53,556 nt of DNA, taken from contig NZ_VTQX01000027.1 of NCBI RefSeq assembly GCF_008764295.1, positions 1 through 53,556 of the forward strand, in the 5' to 3' direction. Position 1 is the first letter of the stretch, and each line of letters begins with the position of its first letter. Below the pieces are notes generated by a model. That model did not search any database. It saw only the letters and a program-made list of their open reading frames with translations, and was not told the origin of the DNA. The position numbers and the translations under genes are program-made. Origin of the DNA: Bacillus methanolicus (GTDB taxonomy: Bacteria > Bacillota > Bacilli > Bacillales > Cytobacillaceae). Below, piece by piece: positions 1-10,296 of this stretch.

Positions 1-125
1 GAACTCAAACCAGCCAATCAGCTGCTTAATAAAAACTCTAACTTTGTGGGGTCACCACCTTAATGACCTTTTGATACCAGTTTTTTATTGCTAGGTTTGG
101 TTTCGTTACCAATCCATATTGATTT

Positions 126-171
126 TTGGCTCAGTTCGTGTAAAAACTTGATTTTACATGAGCTGGGCTAG
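126..171 (+). repeat. Long G-U-containing hairpin upstream of polC
   Basis: Positions 126-145 pair with 152-171 around a 6-nt loop (ACTTGA). The stem is about 20 bp. Its only departures from Watson-Crick pairing are G-T pairs that would be G-U in a + strand RNA and mismatches on the other strand. No run of T follows, so it does not look like an intrinsic terminator. It may be the 3' end structure of an upstream transcript or a remnant of a dispersed repeat. Confidence 0.5.
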
Positions 172-359
172 AAATCGTTCTATCCGCAATATTATTCGAC
201 AAAGTTATTGCTAAGGAAATCGTGAGTTTTTTTGTGGTTTGACTAGCTTACAAATTTCAGGTTGGATGGGAAGGGTTCTTTTTAAGGGTGGCACTCATTT
301 TTAGGTAGATTACACCTTTGAGATCCTTTGGTGTTTTTCGATTCATCTTTAAACATATA

Positions 360-368
360 TGTTATAAT
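360..368 (+). promoter_or_regulatory. Extended -10 promoter of polC (TGTTATAAT)
   Basis: TGTTATAAT fits the extended -10 form TGnTATAAT recognised by the housekeeping sigma factor. The region 17 bp upstream (around 340-345) is a poor -35, as is usual for extended -10 promoters. It lies about 37 bp before the polC start codon, which would give a short leader. Confidence 0.55.
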
Positions 369-405
369 AAATTTTTGATAGATTATCGTGGAAGGGGAGA
401 GAGTG

Positions 406-3400
406 ATGAGTGGAGCGGCTGATAAAAGAGAAGCATTCCAACACTTGCTCCAACAATTGCAATTAACGGATGATCAAATGGTTACCCATTTTGAACAAGC
501 CGAGATTGATAAAGTGATTGTTGAAAGACAGGCAAGAAAATGGCATTTTCATTTTATATTTGACAATGTCTTACCATATAATGTTTATCAAAAATTTACT
601 TCTCAATTAGAGAAAGCATTCTCTCATATCGCTACAGTATATCATTCCATCAAGGTTAAAAATGACGAAGCATCAGAGCAGTTAATCGTCGAATATTGGA
701 ATTCTTGTGTACGCCAGCTCGAGGGAATTGCTCCCCCATTGTTGAAATTACTTAACGAACAAATACCGAATGTAGTGGGAAACAAATTGCTCGTAAAAGT
801 CAACAATGATATGGAAGGCTTGACCATTAAGAAAAAATATAGCGAAATGATTCAGGAAGCTTATCAGCAGCTGGGCTTCCCTTTACTTATTATCGAAACA
901 GAGATCAATGAGCAATCTTCGAATGAGCAATATGAACAATTTTTAGAAGCGAAGAAAAAAGAAGATCAAGAGCGGGGAATGCAGGCTTTAATGGAAATGG
1001 AAAAACAGGAAGCGGAAAAAGAAGCTGGTGTTGAAGTTCCTTCAGGCCCGTTGACAATCGGATTGACCATTAAAGATGATGCTGATTTCCGCAAGTTAAT
1101 TGATATCGTTGATGAAGAACGACGGATTGCGATTGAAGGCTATGTTTTTGCTGCAGAGACAAGAGAACTTCGCAGTGGCAGGACGTTGTTGACGTTTAAG
1201 GTTACCGATTATACCAGTTCAATTATGGTAAAGATGTTTTCCCGAGACAAGGAAGATGCAGCCCTGTTTGAGCGGGTGCAAAAAGGAATGTGGGTAAAAG
1301 TTCGAGGAAGCATTCAAAACGATACATTCGTCCGTGATTTAGTTATGATCGGAAATGATATTAATGAAATAAAACCAGTGGAAAGACAGGACACTGCTCG
1401 AGAAGGAGAAAAAAGAGTAGAGCTCCATCTTCATACACCGATGAGTCAAATGGATGCAGTGAGTTCAGTTGGCAGCCTGGTCGCTCAAGCGAAAAAATGG
1501 GGCCATAAAGCAATCGCTATTACCGATCATGCGGTTGCCCAATCTTTCCCAGAAGCGTATAGTGCAGGGAAAAAGAATGATATAAAAATCTTGTACGGGG
1601 TCGAAGCGAATCTCGTTGATGACGGTGTTCCAATTGCTTATAATGATGCTCATCGCCTCCTTTCTGAAGACACATATGTGGTGTTTGACGTAGAGACGAC
1701 CGGTTTATCTGCGGTATATGATACAATCATTGAACTTGCAGCAGTCAAAATTAAAGGCGGAGAAATTGTCGATCGTTTTGAAGCCTTTGCCAATCCTCAT
1801 CATCCATTATCTGCAACCACAATTGATTTAACGGGAATTACAGATGATATGGTGAAGGATGCTCCTGAGGTTGAGGAAGTATTAAGAAATTTCTATAAAT
1901 GGGTTGATGATGCTATCCTTGTTGCCCATAATGCTTCCTTCGATATGGGCTTTCTTAATGTTGGCTACAAAAAAAGTGGGTTGGAAAAGGCGACAAACCC
2001 TGTTATTGATACATTAGAATTGGCCCGCTTTCTGTACCCAGAAATGAAGAATCATCGGTTAAACACGTTGGCAAAAAAGTTTAATGTCGAACTTACCCAA
2101 CACCACCGCGCCATCTATGATGCAGAAGCAACTGGGTATTTACTGCTCATAATGCTTAAAGAAGCTCTTGAAAAGGGGATTACGTATCATGATGAGCTTA
2201 ATGACAACATGGGGAAAGGAAATGCGTACCAAAGGGCTCGTCCTTTTCACTGTACTTTATTAGCTCAGAATGATGTTGGTTTGAAAAATCTTTTTAAGTT
2301 GATCTCAATTGCTCATATCGAATATTTCTATCGTGTTCCGCGAATTCCTAGGTCGGTACTGCAAAAGTACCGAGAGGGAATTTTAGTAGGTTCCGGCTGT
2401 GATAAAGGTGAAGTGTTCGAAGGAATGATGCAAAAGGCTGCGGAAGAGGTTGAAGATACGGCTCGTTTCTACGACTATATTGAGGTACATCCAAAAGAAG
2501 TTTATGCTCATTTGCTTGAATTAGAGCTTGTTCAAGATGAAACTAAGCTGGAGGATATCATTAAAAAGCTTGTAATGCTTGGGGAGAAGCTAGAGATTCC
2601 TGTTGTTGCTACGGGGAATGTTCACTATTTAAATCCAAACGATAAGATTTATCGTAAAATCCTTGTGAATTCACAAGGGGGGGCCAATCCTTTAAATAGG
2701 CATGAACTTCCAGACGTACACTTCAGAACAACGAATGAAATGTTAGATGCTTTCTCATTTTTGGGAAAAGAAAAAGCGAAAGAAATCGTCGTCACCAATT
2801 CGAATAAAATTGCTGATATGATTGATGTCATAAAACCGATAAAAGATGACCTTTATACGCCGAAAATTGAAGGTGCGGACGAAGAGATCCGTTCTATGAG
2901 CTATCGCCGGGCAAAAGACATCTACGGAGAAAACCTTCCAGAAATTGTGGAGGCGCGCTTAGAAAAAGAATTAAAGAGTATCATTGGACACGGATTTGCG
3001 GTTATTTACTTAATCTCACATAAACTTGTTAAAAAATCTTTAGATGATGGCTATTTAGTAGGTTCTCGTGGTTCGGTAGGCTCATCGCTAGTTGCAACGA
3101 TGACAGAAATTACAGAAGTAAATCCATTGCCACCACATTATGTCTGTCCAAGCTGTAAGCATTCGGAATTTTTTAATGACGGTTCAGTTGGTTCTGGTTT
3201 TGACTTGCCTGATAAAGAATGTCCAAATTGCGGAGAGAAATACGTCAAAGATGGCCACGATATCCCGTTTGAAACATTTCTTGGCTTTAAAGGGGACAAG
3301 GTACCTGATATCGATTTGAACTTCTCAGGTGAATATCAGCCGCAGGCACACAATTATACGAAAGTCCTGTTTGGTGAGGACTACGTTTATCGTGCGGGAA

Positions 3401-4725
3401 CAATTGGCACGGTTGCTGATAAGACGGCGTTTGGATATGTGAAGGCATATCAACAGGATAATAATCTCCAACTTCGCGGTGCTGAAATTGAACGATTAGC
3501 AACTGGTTGTACAGGAGTTAAACGAACAACTGGTCAGCATCCAGGTGGTATCATTGTTGTCCCAGACTACATGGATATTTATGATTTCACACCGATTCAG
3601 TTCCCTGCTGATGATCGGAATTCTGAATGGAAGACCACTCATTTTGACTTCCACTCAATTCATGACAACGTCTTAAAGCTTGATATATTAGGACACGATG
3701 ATCCGACGGTCATTCGTATGCTTCAAGATTTAAGTGGAATCGATCCAAAGACGATTCCTACAGATGACAAAGAAGTGATGAAAATTTTTAGTGGACCGGA
3801 GGCGCTTGGCGTTACGGAAGAACAGATTATGTGTAAAACAGGAACGCTGGGGATACCTGAGTTCGGTACTCGCTTTGTTCGGCAAATGTTAGAGGATACG
3901 AAACCAACTACTTTTTCCGAACTTGTGCAAATCTCTGGGTTATCCCACGGAACGGATGTTTGGCTCGGGAATGCTCAGGAATTGATTCAAAATAATATTT
4001 GTACGCTAAGTGAAGTTATCGGTTGTCGTGATGATATTATGGTTTATCTTATTTATCAAGGGCTGGAACCATCCTTTGCTTTTAAAATTATGGAGTCTGT
4101 TCGTAAGGGAAAAGGTTTGACAGATGAAATGGAAGAGGAAATGCGCAGGAATGAGGTTCCGGAATGGTATATCGATTCTTGTAAGAAAATAAAATATATG
4201 TTCCCAAAAGCCCATGCAGCAGCCTATGTGTTAATGGCAGTCCGGATTGCTTACTTTAAGGTTCATTATCCACTATATTATTATGCAGCTTATTTCACTG
4301 TTAGAGCAGAAGATTTTGATATTGAAGCAATGGTTAAAGGTTCTCAGGCGATTCGGGCAAAAATTGAAGAAATCAATGCAAAGGGACTTGAAGCCTCAAC
4401 GAAGGAGAAAAATCTACTTACTGTCCTTGAACTGGCATTGGAAATGAATGAGAGAGGCTTTACTTTTAGAAAGGTGGATTTATATCGTTCAAGCGCATCG
4501 GAATTTATTATTGATGGAAACTCTTTAATACCGCCATTCAATTCGATTCCAGGACTTGGAACAAATGCTGCTATTAATATTGTAAAGGCTCGTGAAGATG
4601 GGGAATTTTTATCAAAAGAAGATCTGCAGCAGCGCGGAAAAGTTTCTAAGACAATCATGGAGTATTTAGATAATCATGGCTGTCTTGCTGATATGCCAGA
4701 GCAAAATCAGTTATCATTGTTTTAG
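406..4725 (+). CDS. polC: DNA polymerase III alpha subunit, Gram-positive type PolC
   Basis: This is the replicative DNA polymerase of low-GC Gram-positives, with built-in proofreading. Visible parts in order are an N-terminal region, an OB-fold near residues 240-330, a PHP domain beginning at HLHTP (about residue 340), and a DEDD exonuclease beginning at FDVETTGL (about 427) that interrupts the PHP region. A zinc-finger-like CPSC...CPNCG follows (about 914-942), then the polymerase active site PDIDLNF (about 967) with [12 protein letters not shown] (about 1090), and finally a helix-hairpin-helix region. I start it at ATG 406, giving 1439 aa, because GGGGAG at 394-399 is well placed for it; an in-frame GTG at 388 would put the ribosome site inside the gene. 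The length matches B. subtilis PolC. The exonuclease inside the polymerase separates PolC from DnaE. Confidence 0.98.
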   Translation: MSGAADKREAFQHLLQQLQLTDDQMVTHFEQAEIDKVIVERQARKWHFHFIFDNVLPYNVYQKFTSQLEKAFSHIATVYHSIKVKNDEASEQLIVEYWNSCVRQLEGIAPPLLKLLNEQIPNVVGNKLLVKVNNDMEGLTIKKKYSEMIQEAYQQLGFPLLIIETEINEQSSNEQYEQFLEAKKKEDQERGMQALMEMEKQEAEKEAGVEVPSGPLTIGLTIKDDADFRKLIDIVDEERRIAIEGYVFAAETRELRSGRTLLTFKVTDYTSSIMVKMFSRDKEDAALFERVQKGMWVKVRGSIQNDTFVRDLVMIGNDINEIKPVERQDTAREGEKRVELHLHTPMSQMDAVSSVGSLVAQAKKWGHKAIAITDHAVAQSFPEAYSAGKKNDIKILYGVEANLVDDGVPIAYNDAHRLLSEDTYVVFDVETTGLSAVYDTIIELAAVKIKGGEIVDRFEAFANPHHPLSATTIDLTGITDDMVKDAPEVEEVLRNFYKWVDDAILVAHNASFDMGFLNVGYKKSGLEKATNPVIDTLELARFLYPEMKNHRLNTLAKKFNVELTQHHRAIYDAEATGYLLLIMLKEALEKGITYHDELNDNMGKGNAYQRARPFHCTLLAQNDVGLKNLFKLISIAHIEYFYRVPRIPRSVLQKYREGILVGSGCDKGEVFEGMMQKAAEEVEDTARFYDYIEVHPKEVYAHLLELELVQDETKLEDIIKKLVMLGEKLEIPVVATGNVHYLNPNDKIYRKILVNSQGGANPLNRHELPDVHFRTTNEMLDAFSFLGKEKAKEIVVTNSNKIADMIDVIKPIKDDLYTPKIEGADEEIRSMSYRRAKDIYGENLPEIVEARLEKELKSIIGHGFAVIYLISHKLVKKSLDDGYLVGSRGSVGSSLVATMTEITEVNPLPPHYVCPSCKHSEFFNDGSVGSGFDLPDKECPNCGEKYVKDGHDIPFETFLGFKGDKVPDIDLNFSGEYQPQAHNYTKVLFGEDYVYRAGTIGTVADKTAFGYVKAYQQDNNLQLRGAEIERLATGCTGVKRTTGQHPGGIIVVPDYMDIYDFTPIQFPADDRNSEWKTTHFDFHSIHDNVLKLDILGHDDPTVIRMLQDLSGIDPKTIPTDDKEVMKIFSGPEALGVTEEQIMCKTGTLGIPEFGTRFVRQMLEDTKPTTFSELVQISGLSHGTDVWLGNAQELIQNNICTLSEVIGCRDDIMVYLIYQGLEPSFAFKIMESVRKGKGLTDEMEEEMRRNEVPEWYIDSCKKIKYMFPKAHAAAYVLMAVRIAYFKVHYPLYYYAAYFTVRAEDFDIEAMVKGSQAIRAKIEEINAKGLEASTKEKNLLTVLELALEMNERGFTFRKVDLYRSSASEFIIDGNSLIPPFNSIPGLGTNAAINIVKAREDGEFLSKEDLQQRGKVSKTIMEYLDNHGCLADMPEQNQLSLF

Positions 4726-4834
4726 AATTTGGTTTGGAGCTCCTTTAAAGCAAAATTTGTTTCGCAAACTTTAAAAATGGACAATAATCCTTGAAAATAA
4801 ATTAGGATTTGTCAAGTGGAAAGAACACTTATGT

Positions 4835-4863
4835 TTGCATAAAAATATTGATTATGGTATAGT
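4835..4863 (+). promoter_or_regulatory. Sigma-A promoter of the rimP-nusA-infB operon
   Basis: TTGCAT (4835-4840) and TATAGT (4858-4863) are separated by exactly 17 bp, close to the TTGACA/TATAAT consensus. Transcription would start near 4870, about 30 nt before the leader hairpin. Confidence 0.75.
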
Positions 4864-4897
4864 TTTATTGGAAATACTATCGATAACTCTCGTTTAC

Positions 4898-4932
4898 AAG
4901 AGTGGGGCTCCCCCGCTCTTTCTTGTTTGTTT
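4898..4932 (+). terminator. Leader terminator/attenuator hairpin before rimP-nusA
   Basis: AAGAGTGGGG (4898-4907) pairs with CCCCGCTCTT (4911-4920) around a 3-nt loop, followed by an interrupted T tract (TCTTGTTTGTTTG). It sits about 30 nt downstream of the likely start site. In B. subtilis, NusA is known to repress its own operon through NusA-dependent intrinsic termination in the leader. A strong stem with a poor U tract in this place fits that scheme. The assignment is by position and form only. Confidence 0.65.
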
Positions 4933-5109
4933 GGGAACGCTTTTTTCGATTGCCTGAGATTAGCCCTTGAAAAATGAATGATCGGCTAGCATATTAAATG
5001 AAATAACCACTAGCAAAGTGAACGGGATTAAAGCACTGGATTTATCTTAATGTTTTTCTACATAACAGCAAGTCAGAGTGTAGTCAAAGTCAAAAGTGAT
5101 AGATAGCAG

Positions 5110-5165
5110 TTGCTCCTTTTAAAACGTTTGCCTCATGAATAATTGCGAAACGTTGGGAGGAGCGA
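5110..5165 (+). repeat. Foldback in the rimP leader
   Basis: TTGCTCCT (5110-5117) pairs with AGGAGCGA (5158-5165), and inside it AAACGTTTGC (5122-5131) pairs with GCGAAACGTT (5145-5154) with small bulges. The 3' arm contains GGGAGGAG, the would-be ribosome site of the short ORF that follows. The GAGCG/GCGAAG-rich sequence just downstream resembles the foldback repeats near 10863 and 13539, so it may be a diverged member of that group. Confidence 0.45.
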
Positions 5166-5225
5166 ATGAGAACCGGACAAGGAGAAGTAGCGAAGAAAGC
5201 GAGCGTTTGCGAGCTGCCTGAGTAA
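5166..5225 (+). CDS. Candidate 19-aa leader ORF before rimP
   Basis: An ATG at 5166 opens 19 codons (MRTGQGEVAKKASVCELPE) ending at TAA 5223-5225. GGGAGGAG lies 3-5 nt upstream but is buried in the 3' arm of a hairpin. I know no counterpart. It could be a leader peptide controlling rimP-nusA expression, or only chance coding in a repeat-like element. The spacing between ribosome site and start is short, which lowers confidence. Confidence 0.2.
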   Translation: MRTGQGEVAKKASVCELPE

Positions 5226-5336
5226 GTGATTTTAACATTGCTTCCTTTTTGTGTTTTTTAACAGCCTGAGTCAATTTTATGTTCCGTAGAATTGAAATTG
5301 ATTCTAGTTAGGACAGTTAAAGTTAGGAGGGAAAAT

Positions 5337-5807
5337 ATGAGTAAGGTAATTGAAATTGTCGAAGAGATTGCTGGTCCCATCGTGGATGAACTTAATCTTG
5401 AATTGGTGGATATTGAATATGTTAAAGAAGGAAAAAATTGGTTCCTTCGTGTTTACATTGATAAAACGGGCGGTGTTGACATTGAGGAATGCGGACTAGT
5501 GAGCGAGAAATTAAGTGAGAAACTAGACGAAATTGATCCGATTCCTTACAACTATTTCTTGGAGGTTTCATCTCCAGGTGCTGAGCGTCCTCTCAAAAAG
5601 GAAAAGGACTATGAAAGAGCAGTGGGGCAAAACGTTTTTGTGAAAACATACGAACCAATTGATGGTGAGAAAAGCTTTGAAGGAAAGCTAACTGAATACT
5701 CAACAGATCAGTTAACGATAGAGATGACGATTAAAACAAGAAAGAAAATCGTTCACATCCCAATGGACAAAATTGCAAATGCTCGGTTAGCCGTAACTTT
5801 TTCTTAA
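5337..5807 (+). CDS. rimP: Ribosome maturation factor RimP
   Basis: RimP (YlxS, DUF150) is a cytoplasmic factor for 30S subunit maturation. The product is 156 aa, the usual length, with an N-terminal alpha/beta domain containing the family's DIEYVKEG and LRVYIDK stretches and a C-terminal Sm-like beta barrel after SSPGAERPL (about residue 82). ATG 5337 is chosen because AGGAGG (5325-5330) sits 6 nt upstream; an in-frame upstream start at 5292 lacks a site. It opens the conserved rimP-nusA-ylxR-ylxQ-infB-ylxP-rbfA operon. Confidence 0.95.
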   Translation: MSKVIEIVEEIAGPIVDELNLELVDIEYVKEGKNWFLRVYIDKTGGVDIEECGLVSEKLSEKLDEIDPIPYNYFLEVSSPGAERPLKKEKDYERAVGQNVFVKTYEPIDGEKSFEGKLTEYSTDQLTIEMTIKTRKKIVHIPMDKIANARLAVTFS

Positions 5808-5864
5808 AGTGAATTTGTGAAGAATTTAATTAATTTGATAGAGATTAAAGGGGGATAAAATCAA

Positions 5865-7004
5865 ATGAGCAGTGAATTGCTAGATGCTCTTGACTTGCTG
5901 GAAAAAGAAAAAGGAATTTCAAGAGAGGTAATTATTGAAGCGATTGAAGCAGCGTTAGTTTCTGCCTATCGGAGAAACTTTAATCAAGCTCAAAATGTCC
6001 GCATTGATTTAAATTTAGGTGCTGGTACAATGAGGGTTTTTGCAAGAAAAGATGTCGTGGAAGAAGTTTTTGATCCCCGCCTTGAAATTTCACTCGAGGA
6101 TGCACGCAGAATCAATCCAAACTACCAAATTGAAGATGTTGTTGAACTCGAAGTAACACCAAAAGATTTTGGCAGAATTGCCGCACAAACAGCGAAGCAG
6201 GTTGTTACGCAAAGAGTAAGGGAAGCAGAGAGAGGCATTATTTATTCAGAATTCATTGATCGTGAAGAAGATATCATGACAGGAATTGTACAGCGTGTAG
6301 ACTCCAAATTTATTTATGTAAGCTTAGGAAAGATCGAAGCGATCCTACCAGCTAATGAGCAAATGCCTAATGAGAGATATCGACCACATGACCGCATTAA
6401 AGTTTTTATTACAAAAGTAGAAAAGACGACTAAAGGTCCTCAAATCTACGTTTCGAGAACTCATCCTGGCTTATTGAAGCGTCTTTTTGAAATAGAGGTT
6501 CCGGAAATTTATGATGGAACGGTGGAAATTAAATCGGTTTCTAGAGAAGCTGGAGATCGATCGAAAATTTCTGTCCACTCTGAAAACCCTGAGGTCGATC
6601 CAGTTGGTTCTTGTGTAGGGCCAAAAGGAGCTCGAGTTCAAGCGGTTGTAAACGAGCTTAAAGGGGAAAAAATCGATATTGTAAAATGGTCGAATGACCC
6701 GGTTGTATTTGTTGCTAATGCTTTAAGTCCTTCAAAGGTACTTGATGTGATCGTCAATGAAGAAGAGAAGGCAACTACAGTCGTCGTACCAGATTATCAG
6801 CTTTCACTGGCCATTGGAAAAAGAGGTCAAAATGCTCGCCTTGCTGCTAAACTGACAGGCTGGAAAATCGACATTAAGTCGGAAACAGATGCAAGAGAAG
6901 CAGGAATATTCCCACGTGAAGAAGGAATTCTTAGCTTTGATGATGAAGATGAGCAAGATTATGATAATGATTTAAGCTTAAACTTAGAGGATTCACGTGA
7001 GTAA
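5865..7004 (+). CDS. nusA: Transcription termination/antitermination protein NusA
   Basis: NusA binds RNA polymerase and nascent RNA and modulates pausing and termination. The 379-aa protein shows the N-terminal polymerase-binding domain (1-130), an S1 domain (about 135-200, from GIVQRVDS), KH1 with VGPKGARVQAV (about residue 250) and KH2 with AIGKRGQNARLAAK (about 315). An acidic tail of about 25 residues follows. It lacks the C-terminal repeats of the E. coli protein, as expected for Bacillus. GGGGG ends 8 nt before the ATG. Autoregulation through the leader hairpin at 4898 is likely by analogy with B. subtilis. Confidence 0.97.
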   Translation: MSSELLDALDLLEKEKGISREVIIEAIEAALVSAYRRNFNQAQNVRIDLNLGAGTMRVFARKDVVEEVFDPRLEISLEDARRINPNYQIEDVVELEVTPKDFGRIAAQTAKQVVTQRVREAERGIIYSEFIDREEDIMTGIVQRVDSKFIYVSLGKIEAILPANEQMPNERYRPHDRIKVFITKVEKTTKGPQIYVSRTHPGLLKRLFEIEVPEIYDGTVEIKSVSREAGDRSKISVHSENPEVDPVGSCVGPKGARVQAVVNELKGEKIDIVKWSNDPVVFVANALSPSKVLDVIVNEEEKATTVVVPDYQLSLAIGKRGQNARLAAKLTGWKIDIKSETDAREAGIFPREEGILSFDDEDEQDYDNDLSLNLEDSRE

Positions 7005-7021
7005 AAAGAGGTGAAAGATGG

Positions 7022-7300
7022 ATGAACAGAAAAAAAGTTCCTTTGCGAAAATGTGTGGCGACTGGTGAAATGAGGCCGAAAAAAGAACTTGTTCGCATCG
7101 TTCGCTCAAAAGAAGGTGAAGTTTCCATCGATTTAACAGGAAAGAAAAATGGTCGCGGAGCTTACCTATCAAAAGACAAGGAAGCCATTCTTTTAGCCAA
7201 AAAGAAAAACACATTGAAAAATCATTTAGAAGTCGAAATAGACGAATCTATTTATGATGAACTACTTGAGTTAGTAGAGAAGGAGAAACGACAATCCTAA
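7022..7300 (+). CDS. ylxR: YlxR/RnpM family RNA-binding protein
   Basis: A 92-aa basic protein of the YlxR family (DUF448), always found between nusA and the L7Ae-like gene in Bacilli. The signature RKCVATGEMRPKKEL near the N-terminus and GRGAYLS (about residue 48) are clear. The B. subtilis homologue has been reported to bind RNase P RNA and modulate its activity (name RnpM). Its stop overlaps the next start by one base (TAATG), which suggests translational coupling. Confidence 0.93.
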   Translation: MNRKKVPLRKCVATGEMRPKKELVRIVRSKEGEVSIDLTGKKNGRGAYLSKDKEAILLAKKKNTLKNHLEVEIDESIYDELLELVEKEKRQS

Positions 7301-7602
7301 TGAAACCAAATCAATGGATGTCATTGTTAGGCCTAGCCAATCGAGCGCGGAAAATCATTTCAGGCGAAGAGCTTGTCGTTAAAGAAATAAGAAGTGGCAG
7401 GGCAAAGCTTGTATTGCTCTCTGCGGATGCATCCGCCAATACCGCGAAAAAAGTGACGGATAAATGCAAATCCTTTTCAATTCCATATAAGTTGGTGGAG
7501 AACCGTAATTTACTCGGCCAATCAATTGGGAAGGAAGCCCGCGTAGTTGTGGCTGTTTTAGATGCAGGGTTTGCCAATAAGCTGAAACAAGTGCTCGATT
7601 AA
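7300..7602 (+). CDS. ylxQ: L7Ae-family RNA-binding protein YlxQ
   Basis: A 100-aa protein of the ribosomal L7Ae/L30e/S12e fold, which binds kink-turn RNA. The core [16 protein letters not shown] and the following [19 protein letters not shown] match the family. Its exact cellular RNA partner is not settled. The ATG overlaps the ylxR stop by one base, and the gene ends 19 bp before infB, so it is plainly co-transcribed. Confidence 0.92.
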   Translation: MKPNQWMSLLGLANRARKIISGEELVVKEIRSGRAKLVLLSADASANTAKKVTDKCKSFSIPYKLVENRNLLGQSIGKEARVVVAVLDAGFANKLKQVLD

Positions 7603-7621
7603 TACTTGCGGGGGTGAAAAT

Positions 7622-9802
7622 ATGAGTAAAATACGAGTTTACGAATACGCAAAAAAACACAATGTTTCAAGTAAAGACGTTATCACTAAACTAAAAGAAA
7701 TGAATATAGAGGTTTCAAATCATATGACAACAATCGAAGGGGATACAATCCAGAAGCTTGATCGTCTTTACAATAAAGAGGAAAAACAGCCTCAACAAGC
7801 AAAATCAAAAGAAAAAACTGGTACATCTGGGGAACGGAATGCTGGTCCAGTTAAAGCACAAAGCGCTCCAACACAGAAGACACGTGATGGCAAAAAAGGC
7901 ACTGGTGAAGGGCAACCAAAAGAAAATAAAGGCTTTAAGAGTAACCATAATAATCAAGGAAATCAAAAAAACAAAAATAAGAATCAGAAAAACAAAGGAA
8001 AGAATCAGCCTCAAGCTCAATCTCAGCCTCCAAAAAGGAAAGAAAAAGAGCTTCCGGCAAAAATCACTTTTAGCGAATCATTAACGGTTGCTGAGTTGGC
8101 GAAGAAATTACACCGTGAGCCATCTGAAATTATTAAAAAATTGTTCTTACTTGGTGTAATGGCGACGATAAATCAGGACCTGGACAAAGATGCGATAGAA
8201 TTGATTGCCTCTGAATACGGTGTAGAGGTTGAAGAAGAAGTAAAAGTTGATGTTACGGATTTAGAGGTGTATTTCACTGAGGACGAGGATGCAGAGCTAG
8301 TAGAAAGACCCTCTGTCGTCACGATTATGGGACACGTGGACCACGGTAAAACGACACTTCTTGATTCAATTCGCCATACAAAGGTGACAGCTGGTGAAGC
8401 TGGAGGAATTACTCAGCATATTGGGGCATACCAAGTAGAAGAGAACGGGAAAAAAATTACTTTCTTAGATACTCCAGGTCACGCCGCTTTTACAACGATG
8501 AGGGCCCGCGGTGCCAAAATCACTGATATTACTGTGCTTGTTGTTGCTGCAGATGACGGTGTTATGCCTCAGACAATTGAGGCAATTAATCACGCTAAAG
8601 CTGCAGAAGTGCCAATTATTGTGGCTGTCAACAAAATTGATAAAGAGGCAGCCAACCCGGATCGTGTTATGCAAGAATTAACTGAGCATGGATTAATCCC
8701 TGAAGCATGGGGAGGAGATACGATCTTTGTACCGCTTTCTGCTCTAACTGGAGAAGGAATTGATTCGCTATTAGAAATGATTCTTCTTGTCAGTGAAGTG
8801 GAGGAATATAAAGCAAACCCTGACAGAAAGGCAATTGGAACTGTGATTGAAGCTCAATTAGATAAGGGCCGAGGCTCAGTTGCAACATTGCTCGTTCAAA
8901 ACGGAACATTAAGGGTGGGCGACCCCATTGTAGTTGGAAATACTTTTGGACGCGTCCGTGCGATGGTCAACGATCTTGGACGGCGTGTGAAAGAAGCTGG
9001 TCCTTCAACACCTGTTGAAATTACAGGCTTGAATGATGTTCCTCAGGCAGGAGACCGCTTTGTCGTCTTCGAAGATGAAAAGACAGCACGTCAAGTTGGT
9101 GAAGCTCGTGCGACTCAAGCACTACAAGCGCAAAGAAGCGAAAAGACACGGATAAGCTTAGACAATCTTTTTGATCACTTAAAGCAAGGTGAAATGAAAG
9201 AACTTAATATAATTGTCAAAGCAGACGTACAAGGTTCTGTTGAAGCTGTGGCAGCAGCTTTCCAAAAGCTAGATGTTGAAGGGGTTAATGTCAAAATAAT
9301 TCATACTGGCGTTGGTGCCATTAATGAGTCTGACATTACACTCGCCGCTGCATCAAATGCTATTGTTATCGGATTTAATGTGCGTCCTGATAACAATGCG
9401 AAGCGTGCCGCTGAATCAGAGGAAGTTGATATTCGCCTTCATCGAATCATTTACAAAGCGATCGAAGAAATTGAAGCGGCAATGAAAGGGATGCTTGATC
9501 CTGAGTTTGAAGAAAAAATTATTGGGCAGGCTGAAGTTCGTCAAACCTTCAAGGTATCCAAAGTTGGAACGATTGCAGGTTCTTATGTAACGGATGGAAA
9601 AATCACTCGCAACAGTGGCGTTCGCCTCATTCGTGATGGCATCGTTATTTTCGAAGGCGAAATTGATGCTTTAAGAAGATTCAAAGATGATGTGAAAGAA
9701 GTTGCTCAAGGGTATGAATGTGGAATCACGATCAAAAACTTTAATGATGTAAAAGAAGGAGACGTCATTGAAGCATATATTATGGAGGAAGTGGAACGTT
9801 AA
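7622..9802 (+). CDS. infB: Translation initiation factor IF-2
   Basis: IF-2 is the GTPase that places initiator fMet-tRNA in the 30S P site and promotes subunit joining. The product is 726 aa, close to B. subtilis IF-2. An N-terminal helical domain is followed by a Lys/Asn/Gln-rich linker (about 50-140), a second small domain, then the G domain with GHVDHGKTT (237-245), DTPGHAAF (G3) and NKID (G4). The beta-barrel and fMet-tRNA-binding domains complete it. GGGGGTG just upstream serves ATG 7622. The stop overlaps the ylxP start by one base. Confidence 0.98.
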   Translation: MSKIRVYEYAKKHNVSSKDVITKLKEMNIEVSNHMTTIEGDTIQKLDRLYNKEEKQPQQAKSKEKTGTSGERNAGPVKAQSAPTQKTRDGKKGTGEGQPKENKGFKSNHNNQGNQKNKNKNQKNKGKNQPQAQSQPPKRKEKELPAKITFSESLTVAELAKKLHREPSEIIKKLFLLGVMATINQDLDKDAIELIASEYGVEVEEEVKVDVTDLEVYFTEDEDAELVERPSVVTIMGHVDHGKTTLLDSIRHTKVTAGEAGGITQHIGAYQVEENGKKITFLDTPGHAAFTTMRARGAKITDITVLVVAADDGVMPQTIEAINHAKAAEVPIIVAVNKIDKEAANPDRVMQELTEHGLIPEAWGGDTIFVPLSALTGEGIDSLLEMILLVSEVEEYKANPDRKAIGTVIEAQLDKGRGSVATLLVQNGTLRVGDPIVVGNTFGRVRAMVNDLGRRVKEAGPSTPVEITGLNDVPQAGDRFVVFEDEKTARQVGEARATQALQAQRSEKTRISLDNLFDHLKQGEMKELNIIVKADVQGSVEAVAAAFQKLDVEGVNVKIIHTGVGAINESDITLAAASNAIVIGFNVRPDNNAKRAAESEEVDIRLHRIIYKAIEEIEAAMKGMLDPEFEEKIIGQAEVRQTFKVSKVGTIAGSYVTDGKITRNSGVRLIRDGIVIFEGEIDALRRFKDDVKEVAQGYECGITIKNFNDVKEGDVIEAYIMEEVER

Positions 9803-10083
9803 TGATAGTGGGTCTTGCAGTTTGTGAGTGTATCATTTATGATGCTCATTCACTGAAAGAGAAGAGAGCAGTTTTACAGCGAGTCCTTGTGAGATTGAAA
9901 CAGAAATTTAACCTCTCTGTAGCGGAAGTTGATTTTCAGGACGTGTGGCAACGAACAAAAATTGCCATCGTTGTTGTAACCTCTTCTCAAGTTTCATCTG
10001 AAATGGAACTGCAAAACGCGCTTAAGTTCATCGATTCTTTTCCGGAAATTGAGAGAACGATTACTGATATTGAGTGGCTTTAG
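9802..10083 (+). CDS. ylxP: YlxP family protein (DUF503)
   Basis: A 93-aa protein of the YlxP family, with the typical core AHSLKEKRAVLQRVLVRLKQKFNLSV split over residues 14-39 and VAEVDFQDVWQR after it. Its biochemical role is not well defined; synteny between infB and rbfA suggests a part in ribosome assembly or function. The start overlaps the infB stop by one base. Confidence 0.9.
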   Translation: MIVGLAVCECIIYDAHSLKEKRAVLQRVLVRLKQKFNLSVAEVDFQDVWQRTKIAIVVVTSSQVSSEMELQNALKFIDSFPEIERTITDIEWL

Positions 10084-10296
10084 ATTTTAAACAGTAATTG
10101 TTTACCGAGAAGGGCAAAAAGAATAGAGGACGCTTGTCCTTGTTACAAAAATGTTTTATTTTTCACATGATGAATGGTCAAGCGTCAGCCGTCTATTGCA
10201 TAACAAATTTGCCATTTGCTTTAGCATGCTAGAGAAAGCAGTTTGTTTGTTGATAGCAAGGCGCTTGCTTTTCTTATAGGACTAGAGGTGACAAAA
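10084..10296. other. ylxP-rbfA spacer with alternative hairpins
   Basis: AGGAC and GTCCT around GCTT (10127-10140) form a small hairpin. Part of the same sequence, GACGCTTG (10129-10136), is perfectly complementary to CAAGCGTC (10179-10186). The two pairings exclude each other. No U tract follows either. The gap is wider than expected inside this operon. Confidence 0.35.

Larger units (their letters stand above)
1..405. other. Noncoding region upstream of polC
   Basis: I see no convincing coding frame here. In Bacillus relatives the gene before polC is proS, which would lie left of the window. The stretch holds a long imperfect hairpin (126-171), an AT-rich tract and an extended -10 element just before polC. 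A GGGTGGCAC string near 286-294 loosely recalls a T-box core but lacks the rest of that motif. Confidence 0.6.
4726..5336. other. polC-rimP intergenic region and operon leader
   Basis: This region of about 610 bp holds a sigma-A promoter (4835-4863), a terminator-like hairpin (4898-4932), a second large foldback (5110-5165) and a 19-codon ORF (5166-5225). The transcript leader ahead of rimP would be about 465 nt, unusually long for an operon of this kind. Confidence 0.6.

Noticed and set aside
284..300. AAGGGTGGCACT resembling a T-box core upstream of polC
   Set aside because: The rest of the T-box sequence, a specifier stem and a following terminator are missing, and polC is not a T-box target.
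4344..4658. Open frame of 104 codons antisense to polC
   Set aside because: It is a shadow of the polC frame; it has no ribosome site or known similarity. The same applies to other antisense frames such as 29734-30105 within spoIIIE.
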